A stretch of 8,087 nucleotides of DNA from Candidatus Nomurabacteria bacterium (GTDB taxonomy: Bacteria; Patescibacteriota; Saccharimonadia; Saccharimonadales; Saccharimonadaceae), in NCBI GenBank assembly GCA_031264785.1, contig JAISDN010000009.1:1-8087 (forward strand), given 5' to 3'. The notes beneath the pieces are model-generated. The model ran no database searches. It was not told the origin of the DNA and saw only the letters and a list, made by a program, of their open reading frames with translations. Made by a program: the position numbers and the translations under genes. Positions 4,927 through 8,087 of the stretch are shown here, in pieces. The first letter of the stretch is position 1. Every line of letters begins with the position of its first letter.

Positions 4927-5313
4927 ATGGCGGAAATCGTGCTCAGAGGAGCTGGCGTAAAAGACCCACAGTATTTAACTCCTTGTGAGTTTTGCAAAGA
5001 TGAAGACCAAAGAGACGAGTGCTTTAAAAATAAAAAAAGTCACTGCGAACCTGACTATACTGATCCTGAATGCCAACCGGCTGTGATTAAATTTGAACAA
5101 GCTGAGTGGAACTATGAAAAATTGATGGCTAATAGTGTTGTTGCGGAATTACTGAAAAGGGGCGCGAGCAAGGGTGAAGTTTTGGAGCTACTAATTGAAC
5201 CAGTGGTTGGGCATTTAGAAATGGATAATTTACTCGATGGTGATAAAATGTCTTCAATTAGAGAGCTTAAAAAAAGAATAGATGATGATAATAACGTTTT
5301 AAATATTAGGTAG
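4927..5313 (+). CDS. Cys-rich hypothetical protein in the L30 position of the operon
   Basis: I do not recognise this family. The 128-residue product sits 2 nt after rpsE and 14 nt before rplO, where most bacteria outside the CPR carry rpmD (L30). It does not resemble L30, which is about 60 residues and lacks cysteines. Five cysteines cluster near the N-terminus (C20, C23, C32, C40, C49, with H39). The CEFC pair and the spacing suggest a small metal-binding or disulfide-linked knot. The rest (about 55-128) is helical and acidic, with LLKRGASKGEVLELLIEPVVG, and ends in a charged helix rich in Asp/Asn. There is no signal peptide or membrane span. The ribosome binding site is poor (GGAG 14 nt upstream), so translation probably depends on coupling to rpsE. 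All six arginine codons are AGA/AGG, whereas rplO next door uses CGN almost only. That marks it as a late insertion. Confidence 0.8.
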   Translation: MAEIVLRGAGVKDPQYLTPCEFCKDEDQRDECFKNKKSHCEPDYTDPECQPAVIKFEQAEWNYEKLMANSVVAELLKRGASKGEVLELLIEPVVGHLEMDNLLDGDKMSSIRELKKRIDDDNNVLNIR

Positions 5314-5327
5314 GAGAGAGGAATATT

Positions 5328-5804
5328 ATGACAAAATATAACGAACTAAATGCCACGCCAAATCGCAATAAAAAGCGCGTTGGGCGGGGGATTGCGGCCG
5401 GCGGCGGTAAAACTGCTGGGCGCGGCACCAAGGGGCAAAAGTCCCGCACTGGTAAAAAATTGGGACCGGCTTTTGACGCTGGCGGCCACGAGCATCGGCT
5501 GTCATCTTTGCCAAAAATGCGCGGTTTCAAATCGCTGCGTGCGCCGGCACAGGTGGTTTATAGCGATCAACTTGATGTTGTAAAAAATACAACAATCGAT
5601 AATATGGCACTATACGAAGCCGGCTTAATTATGACGCCGTATCACGCGGTGAAAATTATTGCGCGCGGCGAAACTGCCAGCAGAGCTACTGTTAAAACGC
5701 AAGGGATGAGCAAATCGGTGCAGGCGCAGCTAACCAAAAACGGCGGCAAATTTGAAAAAACGCCGGTGCCGAATCTGCCTAGTAGCAAAAAAGACAACGA
5801 CTAA
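5328..5804 (+). CDS. rplO: 50S ribosomal protein L15 (uL15)
   Basis: L15 is a late-assembly 50S protein that binds 23S rRNA through a long extended N-terminus. The protein has 158 residues, slightly above the common 145-150. The N-terminal glycine/arginine signature KKRVGRGIAAGGGKTAGRG (15-33) continuing into TKGQKSR is diagnostic, followed by the LPKMRGFKS motif (61-69). The globular C-terminal part is recognisable up to about 145, with a charged tail SSKKDND. The ATG is preceded by GAGAGGA (5316-5322) at a 5-nt spacing, a strong independent ribosome binding site that overlaps the end of the inserted upstream gene. A small palindrome GCCGA/TCGGC (5807-5811/5814-5818) follows its stop and overlaps the secY promoter. 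Confidence 0.96.
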   Translation: MTKYNELNATPNRNKKRVGRGIAAGGGKTAGRGTKGQKSRTGKKLGPAFDAGGHEHRLSSLPKMRGFKSLRAPAQVVYSDQLDVVKNTTIDNMALYEAGLIMTPYHAVKIIARGETASRATVKTQGMSKSVQAQLTKNGGKFEKTPVPNLPSSKKDND

Positions 5805-5833
5805 TTGCCGAAATCGGCTTGGAGGGGTATAAT
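5805..5833 (+). promoter_or_regulatory. Internal promoter of secY, predicted to give a leaderless transcript
   Basis: TTGCCG (5805-5810), a 17-nt spacer and a perfect TATAAT (5828-5833) begin right after the rplO stop. The -10 ends 7 nt before the secY ATG at 5841, so transcription should start at or within a base or two of the ATG. That leaves little or no 5' leader. Confidence 0.6.
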
Positions 5834-5840
5834 AGAGGGA

Positions 5841-7256
5841 ATGAATTGGAAAATAATTTTTAAATCACTGAAAAATAAAGAAATGCTAAAACGCGTTTTG
5901 GCGGTGCTGTTTATGGTGGTGATTTTCCGCCTGATGGCGCATATTCCGGTGCCGCTGGCCGATCCGACGCAGCTGCACGATATTTTGCAATCCACGCTGT
6001 CTAGCACCCAATTTGGCGGTTTCTTAAATATGCTGTCTGGCGGCGCGCTGGCTCAATTTTCAATTGTTTTGGTTGGGCTCAGCCCATATATCACAGCTTC
6101 AATTATTTCTCAGCTGTTGACTAAAGCCATTCCCAAGCTGGAAGAATTACATAAAGACGGCGAATCCGGCCGCCGTAAAATCAACCAATGGACGAGGATT
6201 ATTTCTCTGCCTCTGGCGATTTTGCAGTCCATTGCCTTTGTTTTTATTTTGCGCCAGACGGTGCTACAGGGTGACGTTTTGGCCGATATGGATATGTTCC
6301 AGTGGATTATCGCCGTCACGGCAATGAGCGCCGGTTCGATTATTTTGATGTGGCTGGGCGAAATTATCACCGAAAAAGGCATTGGCAACGGTATTTCTTT
6401 GCTAATTTTTGGCGGTATTATTTCCCAATTGCCAAACACTCTGGCTAGCGTTTGGCAAGGTCTGACCACAGTTGGCGATGGCGAAGCCCTAAATGTTTTC
6501 AACTGGTTTACGCTGCCAATCAATGCTGAGATGTTTTATATCGTCGGGGTGGTGCTGGTGCTGGCTCTACTCGTATTGTATTTTTTGGTCAAAATCAACG
6601 AAGCTCAACGGATTGTCACCATAAATTACGCCAAACGAGTGCGCGGCAACACGGCCTACAGTGGCGTCAAGTCGATTTTACCGATAAAAATGATTACTGC
6701 TGGCGTGATTCCGGTGATTTTTGCGGTGGCTTTTCTGGCTCTGCCTGCCTTTGTCGGCCAGCTGTTGATTGCCACCGGTAACGAAGCTTATAAAGATATC
6801 GGCCAAAATCTGGTGACGTGGTTTCAAAGTCCCAGCGCGGCCACAGTGGTGGCTTATGATATGTTCAGCTGGACTAATCTGATTTATCCGCTATCGTATT
6901 TTGTGTTGGTGATTTTGTTCACTTATTTTTACACCTCCATCGTCTTCAACGCCAACGAAATTTCCGAAAATCTGCAAAAACAGGGCGGCTTTATTGAAGG
7001 TGTGCGGCCCGGCAAACAAACCGAAAAATACTTGCGGCGGACGGTCAATCGCTTGACGTTGTTTGGCTCGATTGCTCTGGGCATCATTGCGGTGTTGCCG
7101 TTTGTCTTTGAATATGGTTTGGCTTTTATGGGATTCTCCGGCATCAACTTGGCCATTGGCGGCACCGGACTTTTGATTGTGGTTTCGGTGGCTCTGGAAA
7201 GCCTCAGGCAAATTAACTCGCGGGCGCTGATGGTCACTTATGACGAATTTGAATAA
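5841..7256 (+). CDS. secY: Preprotein translocase subunit SecY
   Basis: SecY is the channel-forming subunit of the Sec translocon in the cytoplasmic membrane. The product has 471 residues, somewhat longer than the usual 430-440. About ten membrane segments are visible, from LKRVLAVLFMVVIF (16-29) onward. Family motifs present are GLSPYITASIISQLL (79-93), LGEIITEKGIGNGISLLIF (172-190), the cytoplasmic loop with YAKR (263-266), RPGKQTEKYL (389-398) and GGTGLLIVVSVALE (440-453). The plug-region motif GGFLNMLSGG lies at 59-68. I chose ATG 5841. An in-frame TTG at 5805 would start directly on the rplO stop without a ribosome binding site and adds non-conserved residues. GAGGGA abuts the ATG too closely to act normally, which fits leaderless initiation. 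The gene follows rplO as in most bacteria. The next gene overlaps it. Confidence 0.97.
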   Translation: MNWKIIFKSLKNKEMLKRVLAVLFMVVIFRLMAHIPVPLADPTQLHDILQSTLSSTQFGGFLNMLSGGALAQFSIVLVGLSPYITASIISQLLTKAIPKLEELHKDGESGRRKINQWTRIISLPLAILQSIAFVFILRQTVLQGDVLADMDMFQWIIAVTAMSAGSIILMWLGEIITEKGIGNGISLLIFGGIISQLPNTLASVWQGLTTVGDGEALNVFNWFTLPINAEMFYIVGVVLVLALLVLYFLVKINEAQRIVTINYAKRVRGNTAYSGVKSILPIKMITAGVIPVIFAVAFLALPAFVGQLLIATGNEAYKDIGQNLVTWFQSPSAATVVAYDMFSWTNLIYPLSYFVLVILFTYFYTSIVFNANEISENLQKQGGFIEGVRPGKQTEKYLRRTVNRLTLFGSIALGIIAVLPFVFEYGLAFMGFSGINLAIGGTGLLIVVSVALESLRQINSRALMVTYDEFE

Positions 7257-7920
7257 AAAATCCGGCAAAAAAATAATATTCTTCATCGTGACGGTGATTT
7301 TGGTGTTGCTGGTTGCTGCGGCTGTTTTTTTGGCGTTGCGTTATATCAATAATAATGATAATTTCCACGACAGCGAAGATTTGGTGCTGCAAGGCCGGTC
7401 CGATCTTGACACCGACGCGCCGCTACAAAGTGATATTGAAAATTATACTGTTGCGGCGGAAAAACCGCGCTATTTATCAATCCCGACGCTTGGCATAAAC
7501 AACGCCCGCGTGGTGGAACTCGGCCTGTCTGGCAGCACTAACCAGCTGGACGACCCGACCAACATCAACGACGCCGGCTGGTATACCGGCAGCGCCTTGC
7601 CCGGTCGCGCCGCCGACGACAAAATGGCCGGATTGTATGACGGGCACAACACTGGCTACAACGCGATGGGGATTTTCTATCGCCTTAACAACCTGCAAAT
7701 CGGCGACGAAATCATCATCGAACGCGGCGACGGCGAAAAATTCACCTATGCCGTAGCCGAAAATCAAATGCCACTCCTAGAAGACGTCGATATGCGCAAA
7801 ATGCTCCAACCAGTCAAAACCGGCACCGAAGGCCTCAACATCATCACCTGTGGCGGCGACTGGGACAAAGACCGCAACACTTACACCCACCGCGTCACGA
7901 TTCGGGCCAGTTTGAAGTAA
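7240..7920 (+). CDS. Sortase (class F/E-like cysteine transpeptidase), membrane-anchored
   Basis: Sortases cut a C-terminal sorting motif of exported proteins and link them to the cell surface or to pilins. The 226-residue product has a basic start, one membrane segment (about 11-34, IIFFIVTVILVLLVAAAVFL) and an extracellular domain from about 75. The catalytic triad can be seen: His136 in GLYDGHNTG, Cys204 in NIITCGGDW and Arg218 in THRVTIRA. The TCGG context and the small size point to a class F or related sortase. The exact class is uncertain. The start overlaps the secY end by 17 nt with no clear ribosome binding site, so translation is likely coupled to secY. In most spc operons adk follows secY, so a sortase here is unusual, but it fits an export theme. 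No substrate with an LPXTG-like motif lies in the window. Confidence 0.88.
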   Translation: MTNLNKKSGKKIIFFIVTVILVLLVAAAVFLALRYINNNDNFHDSEDLVLQGRSDLDTDAPLQSDIENYTVAAEKPRYLSIPTLGINNARVVELGLSGSTNQLDDPTNINDAGWYTGSALPGRAADDKMAGLYDGHNTGYNAMGIFYRLNNLQIGDEIIIERGDGEKFTYAVAENQMPLLEDVDMRKMLQPVKTGTEGLNIITCGGDWDKDRNTYTHRVTIRASLK

Positions 7921-7933
7921 TATTTGCTCCTCA

Positions 7934-7962
7934 TTGACAGCAGTTTTTATTAAATATATAAT
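7934..7962 (+). promoter_or_regulatory. Perfect-consensus sigma70 promoter for the last, partial gene
   Basis: TTGACA (7934-7939), exactly 17 nt, then TATAAT (7957-7962). Both hexamers match the consensus fully. The -10 ends 6 nt before the ATG at 7969, so the transcript is predicted to start at or next to the start codon. No terminator hairpin is visible between the sortase stop and this promoter. Confidence 0.75.
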
Positions 7963-7968
7963 GAAATT

Positions 7969-8087
7969 ATGAGTGAAGCAGTATTACGTCAAAAGATTTT
8001 AGCCTTACCGCTGAATAAGCGCGAAAAGTTGGTTTTTGATGTGATGGCAGATATTGAGCAATCCCGACTCGACAGTGAACTTGATGC
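7969..8087 (+). CDS. Start of a possible addiction-module antitoxin-like protein (3' end outside window)
   Basis: An open frame begins at ATG 7969 and runs to the window edge, 39 complete codons. The start MSEAVLRQKILALPLNKREK, with the following LVFDVMADIEQSRLD, resembles the short helical antitoxins of the 'putative addiction module component' type (pattern of a Leu-Pro, then 'eR..L', then a small helix ending in a Ser). These usually pair with a RelE/ParE-type toxin downstream, which would lie outside the window. No ribosome binding site precedes the ATG: the upstream bases are the AT-rich -10 region. An earlier ATG at 7961 stops after three codons. The family call rests on a short, weak pattern. 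Confidence 0.45.
   Translation, partial: MSEAVLRQKILALPLNKREKLVFDVMADIEQSRLDSELD

Noticed and set aside
4927..5313. The inserted operon gene as a divergent L30
   Set aside because: It is twice as long, Cys-rich and acidic, with none of the short ferredoxin-like L30 pattern, and its codon use differs from the flanking ribosomal genes.
5805..5840. TTG start giving SecY 12 more residues
   Set aside because: It lies directly on the rplO stop without a ribosome binding site, and the added stretch coincides with a consensus promoter and matches no SecY N-terminus I know.
1..8087. CRISPR array, rRNA genes or use of UGA as a sense codon
   Set aside because: No regularly spaced direct repeats or rRNA segments are seen, and two genes end naturally at TGA, with no internal TGA needed in any conserved gene.

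Overview
The window looks like chromosomal DNA of a Candidate Phyla Radiation (Patescibacteria) bacterium, possibly Saccharibacteria. The main reason is the ribosomal protein order L6-L18-S5-(unknown)-L15-SecY. No L30 (rpmD) lies between S5 and L15, and loss of L30 is a known CPR trait. UGA acts as a stop codon (trigger factor and the gene at 2666-3145 both end in TGA), which argues against the CPR lineages that recode UGA as glycine. The phylum is an inference.

Layout. Positions 1-111 hold the C-terminus of a probable FAD-linked oxidase. A promoter overlapping its stop drives tRNA-Leu(CAG) at 129-215. A palindromic repeat pair (241-309) and tandem promoters precede an orphan 137-residue gene (450-863), which ends at a strong intrinsic terminator. 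The gene-poor stretch 864-1195 holds that terminator, a second repeat copy, a perfect 9-bp hairpin, a roughly 92-nt nested inverted-repeat structure with two alternative pairings, and a promoter. Trigger factor follows (1196-2476), then a second orphan gene (2666-3145) with its own terminator and a third repeat copy.

A clear promoter and a structured leader then start a ribosomal/secretion operon: rplF, rplR, rpsE, a Cys-rich unknown gene in the L30 slot, rplO, secY and a sortase overlapping the secY end. The remaining 167 bases hold a perfect-consensus promoter and the start of a probable antitoxin-like gene cut by the window edge.

Functionally, the window joins nascent-chain folding (trigger factor), ribosome assembly, membrane export (SecY) and cell-surface processing (sortase). 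Set among these genes are three small orphan genes rich in AGA/AGG arginine codons, unlike their neighbours, which suggests later arrival. Several predicted -10 boxes sit 6-7 nt before an ATG, which suggests leaderless transcripts for secY and the last gene. No CRISPR array, insertion sequence or rRNA is visible.
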